Shown: one piece after another, positions 30,832 through 38,903 of the stretch | Numbering within the stretch: position 1 is the stretch's first letter | How the letters are laid out: every line of letters begins with the position of its first letter | Source of the DNA: Spongiactinospora rosea | GTDB taxonomy: Bacteria; Actinomycetota; Actinomycetes; Streptosporangiales; Streptosporangiaceae | Assembly: GCF_003315795.1 (NCBI RefSeq) | Contig: NZ_QMEY01000027.1 | Location: forward strand, 1-64,000 | Direction: 5' to 3' | Length of the DNA: 64,000 nucleotides | Made by a program: the position numbers and the translations under genes | The notes under the pieces: generated by a model | The model's database searches: none | What the model was told of the DNA's origin: nothing | What the model saw: the letters and a program-made list of their open reading frames with translations, nothing else

Positions 30832-32007
30832 TCAGCGTGCGGTGACGCTCACGTACAGCTCCTTCGGGGCCCGCATGGTGAAGCCGCGCACCCGCACGGG
30901 CTTGTGCTCCACCGGGTCCAGCCCGGCATATCGGGCGGTCAGCTCGTCCAGGGTGATCCGGGCGACCTCGCGGCCGAAGTTGCGTCCGGCGCAGACGTGC
31001 GCGCCGATGCCGAACGAGACGTGCGCAGGGGCGTCCCGGTCGAGGTCGAAGACGTCGGGGTGCTCGACGTGTGCCTCGTCCCGGTTCGCCGAGCCGACGC
31101 AGACCTCGATCAGGTCGCCCTCGGCGATCTCCCGGCCGCCGAGCACGAGGTCGGCGGTGGCCTGGCGATCGACGATCGGCAGCATCGCCTCCCAGCGCAG
31201 CGCCTCGTCCATCGCGCGCGGGATCAGGCCCGGGTCGGCCAGTACCCGCCGCATCTGCTCGGGCCGCCCGAGCAGGCCGTGGACGGTGGTCCCGGCCAGG
31301 TGGCCGGGCTCCTGCGCGCCCCCGGCGATCACCACCAGGATGGAGGAGTGGATGTGCGCCCGGGGGCGCGGGTCGCCCGGCGGACGCCCGGCGTACAGCA
31401 TGTGCGCGAGCATCCCGTCGTCCGGCTCGTGCTCCAGCCGGTCCAGCAGCGGATCGACCGCCGCCCGCATCTCCTGTATCGCCCGGTCGGACTCGCCGAA
31501 CGGGCCGGGGAGCATGGCGACGTTGGCGATGCCACCGGCCAGGCTCTGAAACCAGCGGCGCAGGGTCGGCCCGTCCACGTCCAGGCCGACCAGCCGTGCC
31601 ACCGCCAGGCAGCTCACCAGCTCGAACGTCTCCATCAGCTCGACCTCGCCGGAGTCCGGCAGGGCGCCGACGGCGGACGCGGCGATCGGCCGGATCAGGT
31701 CCTCGGCGTACGCCGGCACCGCCTTCGGCAGCAGCAGCGGATCGATGGCCGCGCGCAGGTCGGTGTGCGCCGGGCCGTCCACCATCAGCACGTTCGGCAT
31801 GCCCAGGGTGCGTTCCATGCGGGGCAGCGCGGTCGCCACCCCGATCTGCCGCATCCGGCGGGTGGCGAGGACGTCGTCGCGCCGGGTGACGAACCAGCCG
31901 CCGACGGCCGGGACGTACGCCACCGGCGCCTCCCGCCGCAGCCGGGCCCAGATCGGGTACGGGTCCGCCTCCAGCTCGTCCAGCGTGATGTCATCGATCC
32001 AGGTCAT
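30832..32007 (-). CDS. Cytochrome P450 with atypical I-helix
   Basis: 391 residues; ATG 32007 follows GGAGGAGA by about five bases. Heme loop FGIGAHVCAGRNFGRE with the axial Cys, ExxR motif EALRW and the C-terminal beta region are normal. The oxygen-activating I-helix, usually AGxxT(T/S), reads IAGGAQEPGHLAG, with no acid-alcohol pair in the expected place. Such replacements occur in P450s that do not perform ordinary hydroxylation. It is the first gene of an operon with the MalT-like regulator, and its electron donor is probably the reductase at 27151, with the matching promoter motif. Soluble, substrate unknown. Confidence 0.88.
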   Translation of the reverse strand: MTWIDDITLDELEADPYPIWARLRREAPVAYVPAVGGWFVTRRDDVLATRRMRQIGVATALPRMERTLGMPNVLMVDGPAHTDLRAAIDPLLLPKAVPAYAEDLIRPIAASAVGALPDSGEVELMETFELVSCLAVARLVGLDVDGPTLRRWFQSLAGGIANVAMLPGPFGESDRAIQEMRAAVDPLLDRLEHEPDDGMLAHMLYAGRPPGDPRPRAHIHSSILVVIAGGAQEPGHLAGTTVHGLLGRPEQMRRVLADPGLIPRAMDEALRWEAMLPIVDRQATADLVLGGREIAEGDLIEVCVGSANRDEAHVEHPDVFDLDRDAPAHVSFGIGAHVCAGRNFGREVARITLDELTARYAGLDPVEHKPVRVRGFTMRAPKELYVSVTAR

Positions 32008-32070
32008 CCGCGTCTCCTCCGTCGCAGGGACACCCCTGGCGGGAGCCTGCACGGCCGGAGCGGATGTGCG

Positions 32071-32091
32071 CATCGCCCGAAACGGGTGATT
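32071..32091. promoter_or_regulatory. Second copy of the shared operator-like motif, upstream of the P450
   Basis: CATCGCCCGAAACGGG continued by TGATT, 19 of 21 bases identical to 28162-28182. It lies 64-84 bases before the P450 ATG, a similar distance as the other copy from the reductase, and contains the small palindrome CCCG-AAA-CGGG. Finding the same word at two non-paralogous genes of one pathway supports a common regulator. Confidence 0.55.
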
Positions 32092-32096
32092 GCGGG

Positions 32097-32972
32097 TCAG
32101 TCGTTTTCGGGTGGGGTCAGGCCGGAGGCGGCCTGGACGATGCGCCTGGTCATCGGGTCGCCCCAGGACCGCGGCGAGAGCAGTTCGATCCAGAGCGCGC
32201 GGGCGGGCTCGGCGGCCGGGTTGTGCCAGGAGTAGAGCGTGCGGGACGGCAGCGAGATGGCGTCGCCCGCCTCGACCTCGACGAGCCTGCCCTCGGTGTC
32301 GTGGTCGTTCTTGCTGCCGCCGATCCGGAAGCTGATTTTTCCCGACATGACGTACGCGAAGGTCTCCCCGGGGCGGGCGTAGGCCCCGCCGCTGGTCGCG
32401 TGCGGGGGGATGGTAAGCAGCGCCGGTTCGAGGTCGCGTCCGGGCAGGACCAGCTCCTCCCACTGGACGTTGCCCTCCAGCACGATGGTGGCCCGCTCGT
32501 GCTCGCGTACCACGGTGGCGTCGGCGGCCCGGAACGCGGCCAGCCCGCTCATCGGTATCCCGAGGGCGTCGGCGACCTCGGCGATCAGCCGGGTGGAGGC
32601 CCGATCGACGCCGCGCTCGATGGACGACAGGTGGGACGCCGAGAAGCTGGTCCGCTCGGCCAGCTCGTCCAGGGACAGGCCACGGGCGAGCCGGGCCCGG
32701 CGCAGCCGGTGCCCGCTCGGCGGCGGGCCGGCCGGACCGTCGCCGGAGCCGGCGGCCGCCTCCAGGGTGGTGCGGATGGCCGCCGGGTTCCAGCCATGGC
32801 TCTGCCGCAGGTCGGCGATCCTGCGGGCCAGTTCGACGTGTTCGGGGCGGTAGCGGCGCTGGCCTCCGGCGGTGCGGTCGGGCACCAGTAACCGCTGTTT
32901 CTCCCACACTCGCAGCGTCTGGGGGCTGACGCCCACCTCAGCGGCCACGTCTCCGATGCTGCGCCCGGTCAT
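32097..32972 (-). CDS. MerR-XRE-cupin triple-domain transcriptional regulator
   Basis: 291 residues from ATG 32972. Residues 1-75 are a MerR winged helix (IGDVAAEVGVSPQTLRVWEKQRLLVPDR); residues 95-150 are an XRE helix-turn-helix (LRRARLARGLSLDELAERTSFSASHLSSIERG); residues 190-275 are a cupin barrel (GGAYARPGETFAYVMSGKI, then GDAISLPSRTLYSWHN). Two DNA-binding domains in one chain are unusual. XRE-cupin proteins commonly sense small catabolites and control divergent genes; here the divergent NCS1 permease operon begins 119 bases away with two palindromes in the gap. The upstream frame to 33062 lacks homology to the family and would cover the promoter. Confidence 0.85.
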   Translation of the reverse strand: MTGRSIGDVAAEVGVSPQTLRVWEKQRLLVPDRTAGGQRRYRPEHVELARRIADLRQSHGWNPAAIRTTLEAAAGSGDGPAGPPPSGHRLRRARLARGLSLDELAERTSFSASHLSSIERGVDRASTRLIAEVADALGIPMSGLAAFRAADATVVREHERATIVLEGNVQWEELVLPGRDLEPALLTIPPHATSGGAYARPGETFAYVMSGKISFRIGGSKNDHDTEGRLVEVEAGDAISLPSRTLYSWHNPAAEPARALWIELLSPRSWGDPMTRRIVQAASGLTPPEND

Positions 32973-33003
32973 GCCGCCGATCCTACGGAAGCCGATGTCA
33001 CTC

Positions 33004-33064
33004 TCGACAAACCTACAAGAGCGTTGTAGCTTTCTGCGCAGCGAGCCGGTGTGCGACAGCACAC
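33004..33064 (+). promoter_or_regulatory. Divergent promoter region with two palindromes before the NCS1 operon
   Basis: TCGACA (33004-33009) and TAGCTT (33027-33032), 17 bases apart, form a candidate promoter. CTACAA-GAGCG-TTGTAG (33013-33029) is a perfect inverted repeat lying in its spacer, the place where MerR proteins bind. A second perfect repeat, GTGTGC-GACA-GCACAC (33049-33064), sits in the expected leader. Two sites for a protein with two DNA-binding domains (MerR and XRE) is an attractive match. Confidence 0.5.
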
Positions 33065-33071
33065 AGCGACA

Positions 33072-33088
33072 CCGGCGGAAGGAGCCGG
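33072..33088 (+). promoter_or_regulatory. Ribosome site of the NCS1 permease gene inside a hairpin loop
   Basis: CCGGC (33072-33076) and GCCGG (33084-33088) flank GGAAGGA, so the Shine-Dalgarno sequence is displayed in a 7-base loop directly before ATG 33092. It may be chance in GC-rich DNA. Confidence 0.3.
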
Positions 33089-33091
33089 CGG

Positions 33092-34552
33092 ATGAAACTG
33101 TCCGCGCAGCAGACCCACACCGAACCCGGCCTCACCGGCAGGCAGCCGTTGCAGGTCGAGGCCAGGTCCATCGACTACGTTCCCCTGACCGAGCGCCACG
33201 GCAAGGTCTGGCATCAGGGGCTGTTCTGGTTCACCGGCCAGTTCGTGCCGACCACGATGGTGGTCGGTTTCATCGGCCCCGCGATGGGGCTGTCCATCGG
33301 CTGGTCGGTGCTCGCGAGCGTGCTCGGCGTACTGATCGGCACCTGTTTCATGGCCTTCCACGCCAACCAGGGCCCGGCCATGGGGCTGCCGCAGATGATC
33401 CAGTCCCGGGCGCAGTTCGGGGTCCGCGGGGCGATCGTCCCGATGCTCGCGGTGGTCTTCGTCTACGTCGGCTTCAGCACGTTCGGCGTACTGCTCGGCA
33501 CCCAGGCCATCCAGACCGTGCTCCCCGGGCCCGGCTGGCTGTGGGGGCTGGTGATCGTCGGGCTGGCCACCGTACTGGCCACCGTCGGCTACGACCTGGT
33601 CCACCTGGTGCTGCGCTGGCTGCCCTACGTGGTGGTGCCGATCTTCGCGGTACTGACGGTGCTCGCGCTGGCCGACCTGGAGCCCGCCGCCGCGGCGGCC
33701 CCGGCCGGGTTCACCGGCGCGGCGTTCCTCGCGCAGTTCACCGCCGCGATCGGCTACCAGCTCAGCTACGCCGTCTACGTCTCCGACTACTCCCGCTACC
33801 TGCCCCGGACGACCCCGGCCCGCAAGGTCATCGGCTACACGTACGCGGGGGCGGCGCTGTCCGCGCTCTGGCTGATGCCGCTCGGCACGTTCATCGCCGG
33901 GTCGGTCCCCGCGGCGGACGCGATGAGCAACCTCCGCGACATCGGCGACGGGCTGTTCCCCGGCTTCGGCGCCGCCGCCGTACTGATCCTGCTGGCGCCC
34001 ACGGCCATCGCGCTGATGAGCGTCAGCCTGTACGGCTCGATGCTGTCCGGCATCAGCATCGTCCACTCGTTCCGCCCGATCCCGCTCAACCGGACGGCCC
34101 GCGCGGCCGGAATCCTCATCACGGCGGTCCTCATCTACGTCGTCTCCCAGGGCCTCCCGGTCGAGTACCTGGGCAGCTACAACGACTTCATCACCCTGAT
34201 GCTGCTGGTCCTGGCCCCGTGGACGGCGGTCAACCTGGTCGACTACTACTTCGTCCGGCGCGGCCGGTACGCCATCGCCGAGCTGTTCAACGCGAACGGC
34301 CTCTACGGACGCTGGGGCACGCGCGGACTAGTGTCCTACGCGGCCGGGGTGGTCGCGCTGCTGCCGTTCGTCACCACCAACTTCTACACCGGGCCGATGG
34401 TCGCCGTGCTCGGCGGCGCGGACATCGCCTTCCTGGTCGGCCTCGCCGTCCCGGCCCTCGTGTACGCGGCCCTCACCCGCGGCTTCGACCCCGCCACCGA
34501 ACTCCCCGCCATCACCGCCAGCCGCACCCTCCTCGACGGCGACCCGGCATGA
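33092..34552 (+). CDS. NCS1-family nucleobase/cation symporter
   Basis: 486 residues, about 12 helices. The N-terminus (VPLTERHGKVWHQGLFWFTGQFVPTTMVVGFIGP) and the helix 2-3 region (GPAMGLPQMIQSRAQFGVRG) are typical of the NCS1 (purine-cytosine permease) family, which takes up cytosine, allantoin, hydantoins or related ring compounds with a cation. It heads an operon of hydrolases and a flavin-type oxidoreductase, so it probably imports their N-heterocyclic or amide-containing substrate. The stop overlaps the next start (ATGA). Confidence 0.88.
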   Translation: MKLSAQQTHTEPGLTGRQPLQVEARSIDYVPLTERHGKVWHQGLFWFTGQFVPTTMVVGFIGPAMGLSIGWSVLASVLGVLIGTCFMAFHANQGPAMGLPQMIQSRAQFGVRGAIVPMLAVVFVYVGFSTFGVLLGTQAIQTVLPGPGWLWGLVIVGLATVLATVGYDLVHLVLRWLPYVVVPIFAVLTVLALADLEPAAAAAPAGFTGAAFLAQFTAAIGYQLSYAVYVSDYSRYLPRTTPARKVIGYTYAGAALSALWLMPLGTFIAGSVPAADAMSNLRDIGDGLFPGFGAAAVLILLAPTAIALMSVSLYGSMLSGISIVHSFRPIPLNRTARAAGILITAVLIYVVSQGLPVEYLGSYNDFITLMLLVLAPWTAVNLVDYYFVRRGRYAIAELFNANGLYGRWGTRGLVSYAAGVVALLPFVTTNFYTGPMVAVLGGADIAFLVGLAVPALVYAALTRGFDPATELPAITASRTLLDGDPA

Positions 34553-35295
34553 CAGGTGCCGGACTGGTCCGCCGGGGGGCGCCGGAGGCTCCGGCGGTGC
34601 TCTTCATCCACCCGGCCAACCTGCGGGCCGCCTGCTGGACGGCGGTGATCGAGCATCTGCCCGACGACTGGAACTGCGTCGCCATCGACCTGTCCGGGCA
34701 TGGCGGATCGGCGCGTACCACGGCGTACAGCGTGCCCGGCTGGGCGGCCGAATGCGCCGAACTCATCCCCACGCTCGGCCTACGCCCGGTACACGTCGTC
34801 GGCGCGTCGGCCGGCGCCCCCGTGGCCGTGGAGCTGGCACTCGCCCACCCCGGCCTCGTGGCCACCCTGACCACCGTCGGAGGGGCCTTCGAGGCGCTGG
34901 GCGAGGCGGAGATCGGTGAGCTGGCCGAGCTGATCCTGGCCGGTGGCGGCAGTTCGGCGCTGGCCGCGGTGATCGCCGCCGAGCCCGGCCTGGACGAGGC
35001 GGCCCGGCGGCGGGTGATGGCCGACGTCAGCGTCAACGACGCCGCCGAGACCATCGCCATCTGGCGCACGGCCGGGCCCGCCGAGGGGCTGTCCAAAGCC
35101 CATCGCCTGTCCTGCCGCACGCTGGCCGTCGTCGGCGAACTCGACGCCGGATGCCCGCCCGCCGGTTCGGCCGCCTTCGCCAACGCCACCGGCGGCCGGC
35201 TCGCGGTCCTGCCCGGCCACGGCCACCTGCCGATGTACTCCGCCCCGGCCGAACTCGCCCACCTGATACGAGAGCACCTTTCAGAAGGGAAGTAG
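34549..35295 (+). CDS. Alpha/beta hydrolase
   Basis: 248 residues, alpha/beta hydrolase fold. The nucleophile elbow is VGASAGA (Ser about residue 87), the acid is in VGELDAGCPP and the His in LPGHGHLPM. The oxyanion-side sequence FIHPANLRAACW replaces the more common HG motif. Within an operon with a luciferase-like oxidoreductase and an NCS1 permease it occupies a role like RutD in uracil breakdown, but similarity is only at family level. Starts inside the permease stop codon. Confidence 0.83.
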   Translation: MTGAGLVRRGAPEAPAVLFIHPANLRAACWTAVIEHLPDDWNCVAIDLSGHGGSARTTAYSVPGWAAECAELIPTLGLRPVHVVGASAGAPVAVELALAHPGLVATLTTVGGAFEALGEAEIGELAELILAGGGSSALAAVIAAEPGLDEAARRRVMADVSVNDAAETIAIWRTAGPAEGLSKAHRLSCRTLAVVGELDAGCPPAGSAAFANATGGRLAVLPGHGHLPMYSAPAELAHLIREHLSEGK

Positions 35296-35850
35296 ATGTC
35301 CACCCAGGACCCCCGGACGGCCCCCGCCGCCGACATCGCCGAGATCACCCGGCTGCACCGCGAGTGGTGGGAGGCCAACGTCGGCTTCGACATCGACCGC
35401 ATGGTGAAGGTCTTCCCTGAGCCGGGCGACGAGTACCTGATGTTCAACTTCAACGGCCACCCCTACTTCGGCATGAAGGAGAAGGTGGCGCTCTGGCGCT
35501 GGTACAAGGAGCGGATCGCGCAGACCGGCGGCCTGGTCACCCGCATCATGCGGCTGGAGGTGCGCGGCGACACCGCCTGGCTGGCCTGTGAGTTCAGCAT
35601 CGAGGCCGAGCAACTGGACGGCGGCGAGTGGACCGTCGACTCCGTGGACGCCGCCCACGGCCGGGCCACCGAGATCTACCACCGCGACGACGGCCAGGGC
35701 CGCCCGGAATGGCGGATGTGGCACACCCAGATCACCGCCCTGCCCGACCTCACCGAGGCGCGGCCCGGCTTCGACGACTCCACGGCGAGCCGCGGCCTCG
35801 GCTGGGTGCCCTGGGAGGCCCTTCCCGCCGCAGTGGAGGGCACGGCATGA
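35296..35850 (+). CDS. SnoaL/NTF2-like protein
   Basis: 184 residues of the NTF2-like cone fold: N-terminal helices EITRLHREWWEANVGFDIDRMVKVFP, then YLMFNFNGHPYFGMKEKVALWRWYKE and beta strands through WLACEFSIEAE. Members are isomerases, cyclases, dehydratases or ligand-binding proteins, so an enzymatic role in the operon's pathway is open. It starts immediately after the hydrolase stop (TAG then ATG) with GAAGGGAAG as ribosome site. Confidence 0.75.
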   Translation: MSTQDPRTAPAADIAEITRLHREWWEANVGFDIDRMVKVFPEPGDEYLMFNFNGHPYFGMKEKVALWRWYKERIAQTGGLVTRIMRLEVRGDTAWLACEFSIEAEQLDGGEWTVDSVDAAHGRATEIYHRDDGQGRPEWRMWHTQITALPDLTEARPGFDDSTASRGLGWVPWEALPAAVEGTA

Positions 35851-36839
35851 CCGCCCGCCCCCGGCTCGGCGTCGTACTCGGCAGCTCGCAGTCGCCCGCG
35901 CAGGTCGTGGCCGCCGCCCAGGCGGCCGAGTCGGCGGGGTTCGACGAACTCTGGGTCGGCGAGGACTACTTCTTCACCGGTGCCATCGCGACCGCCGGAG
36001 CCCTGCTCGCCGCCACCGAACTGCCGGTCGGCATCGGCATCGTACCGACCGCCTCCCGGCACCCGGCGCTGCTGGCCATGGAGATCGCCACCCTGGCCGG
36101 GATCTACCCGGGCCGCCTGACCGCCGGGGTCGGGGTCGGGGTACCGGACTGGCTGGACGCGATGCGGATCAGGCCCACGGCACCGCTCACCGCCGTACGT
36201 GAAACCCTCACCGGCCTGCGCGCCCTGCTCCAGGGCGAGTCGCTGACCACTGAGGGCAGGAGTTACGCGGCCGACGGCATCCGGCTGGAGCACCCGCCGA
36301 CCCCGGTCCCGCCGCTGTACGCCGGGGTCGGCGGCCCCAAGGCGCTGCGGATGGCCGGGGGCACGGCCGACGGCACGGTGCTGTCGGTGCTGGCCGGTAC
36401 CGAGTACATCCGGTGGGCGGTCGCCCAGCTCCAGGCGGGCGGCGCCGGGCCGGACCACCAGGTCGTCGCCTACGCGCTGTGCTCGGTCGGCCCGGACGCC
36501 GCCACCGCCCGCGACCGGCTGCGCGAACTGTTCGGCCTGTACCTGCTGACCGGCCCGCGCAACCCGATGACCGAGGCGCACGGCATCGCCGACGAGGCCG
36601 CCGCCCTGGCCGAACTGGACTTCGCCGACGCGGTGGCCAAGATCCCCGACGCCTGGCTGGACGAACTCGCCATCGTCGGCACCCCCGCCGACTGCGCCCG
36701 CCGGTTGACCGGCCTGGCCGCCGCCGGGGCCGACTCGGTCGCGTTGTGCCTGGTACCGGACGACGACGGCGGCCTGTCCCAGCTCCGGGCCATGGCCACG
36801 GACCTGCTCCCGCTCCTGCCCGAAGGCACGACGAGATGA
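35847..36839 (+). CDS. LLM-class flavin/F420-dependent oxidoreductase
   Basis: 330 residues, luciferase-like TIM barrel. Diagnostic segments are AAQAAESAGFDELWVGEDYFFTG, the IYPGRLTAGVGVGVPDWLD motif and PPLYAGVGGPKALRMAGGTADGTVL. The family oxidises or reduces substrates with FMN or F420. A ring-opening monooxygenation, like RutA in pyrimidine catabolism, would fit the permease and hydrolases around it. Overlaps both neighbours by ATGA. Confidence 0.83.
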   Translation: MTARPRLGVVLGSSQSPAQVVAAAQAAESAGFDELWVGEDYFFTGAIATAGALLAATELPVGIGIVPTASRHPALLAMEIATLAGIYPGRLTAGVGVGVPDWLDAMRIRPTAPLTAVRETLTGLRALLQGESLTTEGRSYAADGIRLEHPPTPVPPLYAGVGGPKALRMAGGTADGTVLSVLAGTEYIRWAVAQLQAGGAGPDHQVVAYALCSVGPDAATARDRLRELFGLYLLTGPRNPMTEAHGIADEAAALAELDFADAVAKIPDAWLDELAIVGTPADCARRLTGLAAAGADSVALCLVPDDDGGLSQLRAMATDLLPLLPEGTTR

Positions 36840-37756
36840 CCTTCTCCATCCTGAGCCACGACCCGCGCGACGGCTCCATCGGGCTGGCCTCCCAGTCGCA
36901 CTTCTTCGGCGTCGGCAGCGTCGTCGGGACCGCCGAGCCGGGCGTGGGGGCCGTGGTGAGCCAGGCGTTCGCGAACACCGACTGGCCGCCCGCGGCGTTG
37001 GCCGCGCTGCGCGCGGGCCGGACCCCGCAGGACATCGTGGACGAACTGGTCCAGGGCGACCCGTGGGCGGCGTACCGGCAGGTCGCCGTCATGGACGCCA
37101 CCGGGCGGCACGCCACGTTCACCGGCGGCCGGTGCGTACCGCAGACCGGTACGGCCACCGGGCCGGGCGTCGTCGCGGTCGGGAACATGCTGGCCGACCC
37201 CGGGGTGTGCGCCGCCATGGTCGCCGCGCACGACGCGTCGCCGGGCCCCGCCGAACGGCGGCTGGTCGCCGCGCTCGCGGCCGGTGAACGGGCCGGTGGC
37301 GACGCCCGCGGGTCCCAGTCGGCGTACCTGCGGGTGGTCGGCGGCGCGCGTACCGACCGGCCGTGGCGCGAGGTCCGCGCCGACATCCGGGTGGACGACG
37401 CCCCCGACCCGATCGGCGAGCTGGCCCGGCTGCTGCCCATCCAGCACGGCTTCCGCGCCGTCGGCGCGACACTGTTCACCCCGGGCGTCGTCATCGGCAC
37501 GCCCGGCGAACTGGACCCCGCCACCGACCCGGCCGGCTTCGTGGACCTGCTGACCGAAGCCGTACCGGACCTCGGCGACAACCGGGAGGCGGCCCTGTGG
37601 CGCGCGGTCGTCCTGCTCCGCTTCAATGAGCCCGAACGCGGCGGACGGGAACTGGCCGCGCTGCTCGCCGACCGGCCCTCGCTCGGTCCCTTCGTCCGGG
37701 CGCTGGCCGAGGTCGGCATCCTGGCCGCCGCCGACGTCCAGGACGGTCCCGGATGA
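36836..37756 (+). CDS. DUF1028 family protein (Ntn-hydrolase-like)
   Basis: 306 residues. The N-terminal 200 residues are DUF1028 (MTFSILSHDPRDGSIGLASQSHFFGVGSVV, then VGAVVSQAFANTDW), a family believed to resemble Ntn hydrolases. The C-terminal 100 residues with paired Leu/Arg helices (ALWRAVVLLRFNEPERGGRELAALL) are an added helical part seen in longer members. DUF1028 genes commonly sit beside amidohydrolases and peptidases, consistent with the M20 enzyme that follows. The reaction is unknown. Confidence 0.8.
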   Translation: MTFSILSHDPRDGSIGLASQSHFFGVGSVVGTAEPGVGAVVSQAFANTDWPPAALAALRAGRTPQDIVDELVQGDPWAAYRQVAVMDATGRHATFTGGRCVPQTGTATGPGVVAVGNMLADPGVCAAMVAAHDASPGPAERRLVAALAAGERAGGDARGSQSAYLRVVGGARTDRPWREVRADIRVDDAPDPIGELARLLPIQHGFRAVGATLFTPGVVIGTPGELDPATDPAGFVDLLTEAVPDLGDNREAALWRAVVLLRFNEPERGGRELAALLADRPSLGPFVRALAEVGILAAADVQDGPG

Positions 37757-38892
37757 CCGGGCACGTCTCGGCCGGACGCGTGACGGCGCTGACCGCCGAA
37801 CTTGTCCGCGTGGACACCCAGAACCCGCCCGGCAGGGAGGCCGCCATCGTGTCGTCGGTGGCGGCGGTACTGGAGTCGTCCGGCTGCGAGACCAGGATCT
37901 TCGAGTCCCCGTCCGGACGCCCGTCGGTGCTGGCCCGGTACTCCTGCGGAAGACCGGGCGCGCCGACGCTGCTGTTCAACGGCCACCTCGACGTCGTGCC
38001 GGTGGCGGCGGCCGACTGGTCGGTGCCGCCCTTCGGCGGGATCGTGCGGGACGGCAGGGTCATCGGGCGCGGCGCGGCCGACATGAAGGGCGGCATCGCC
38101 GCCGCCATCGAGGGCCTGCGGGCCTGCCAGGACGCCGGGCTGCCGCTCGCCGCCGACGTGGAGTTCCACCTGGTCGCCGACGAGGAGACCGGCGGCGCGC
38201 ACGGCACCGAGGCGCTGCTGGACGCCGGGCTGATCCACGCCGACGCCTGCATCGTCCCCGAGCCCACCGAACTCCGCGTCGCCGTCGCCGAACGCGGCTC
38301 GTACCAGGCCAGGATCGAGGTCACCGGCGAGTCCGGGCACGGCGGCGAACCCGGCCGCTCCCGTTCGGCCATCGCCGACGCCGCCCGGCTGGTCGGCGCG
38401 CTGCACCTGGCCACCTTCCACGACGAGGCCCATCCGCTGCTGGGACGGCCCAGCTGCAACGTGTCGATGATCCAGGGCGGCCTGGCGACGAACGTCGTCG
38501 CGCCGCACTGCGAGTTCGTCATCGACCGCCGCACCCTGCCCGGCGAGACGGCCGGCGACGTACTCGGATCGGTGGTCCGCAAGGCCCGGGAGACCTGCCC
38601 CGACGTGGACTTCACCGTCCACCCGGCGTTCTTCTGCGAGGCGTCGGAACTCCCGCTGCCGCACCCCTTCGCCGACCTCCTGCTCGACGCGGCCGGTGCC
38701 GGTTCCACCCCGGTGGGCCTCTCGCTGGGCACCGACGCCCGCTTCCTGCGCAACCGGCTCGGCATCCCCACCGTGGTCTACGGCCCCGGTTCGATGCGGC
38801 AGGCCCACGCCGTCGACGAATGGGTGTCCGTGACGGACCTCACGGCCGCCGCCCGTACGTTCGCGAAGGTCATCGCCTCCTTCGGCCAATAG
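37753..38892 (+). CDS. M20-family metallopeptidase/deacylase (ArgE/DapE type)
   Basis: 379 residues. The two-metal site is complete: NGHLDVVPV (His and Asp), AADMKGGIAA (bridging Asp), DEETGGAHG (Glu-Glu) and the C-terminal QAHAVDEWVSV (His). The lid/dimer domain is the stretch starting YQARIEVTGESGHGG. These enzymes split N-acyl, N-carbamoyl or dipeptide bonds, so this is a probable last hydrolytic step of the operon. Overlaps the DUF1028 stop (ATGA). Confidence 0.87.
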   Translation: MTGHVSAGRVTALTAELVRVDTQNPPGREAAIVSSVAAVLESSGCETRIFESPSGRPSVLARYSCGRPGAPTLLFNGHLDVVPVAAADWSVPPFGGIVRDGRVIGRGAADMKGGIAAAIEGLRACQDAGLPLAADVEFHLVADEETGGAHGTEALLDAGLIHADACIVPEPTELRVAVAERGSYQARIEVTGESGHGGEPGRSRSAIADAARLVGALHLATFHDEAHPLLGRPSCNVSMIQGGLATNVVAPHCEFVIDRRTLPGETAGDVLGSVVRKARETCPDVDFTVHPAFFCEASELPLPHPFADLLLDAAGAGSTPVGLSLGTDARFLRNRLGIPTVVYGPGSMRQAHAVDEWVSVTDLTAAARTFAKVIASFGQ

Positions 38893-38903
38893 GGTCGTTG
38901 GAC

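Noticed and set aside
36836..37756. DUF1028 protein as a classical protease
   Set aside because: The family is only suspected to be Ntn-hydrolase-like and no catalytic residue can be asserted from the sequence, so no activity was assigned.
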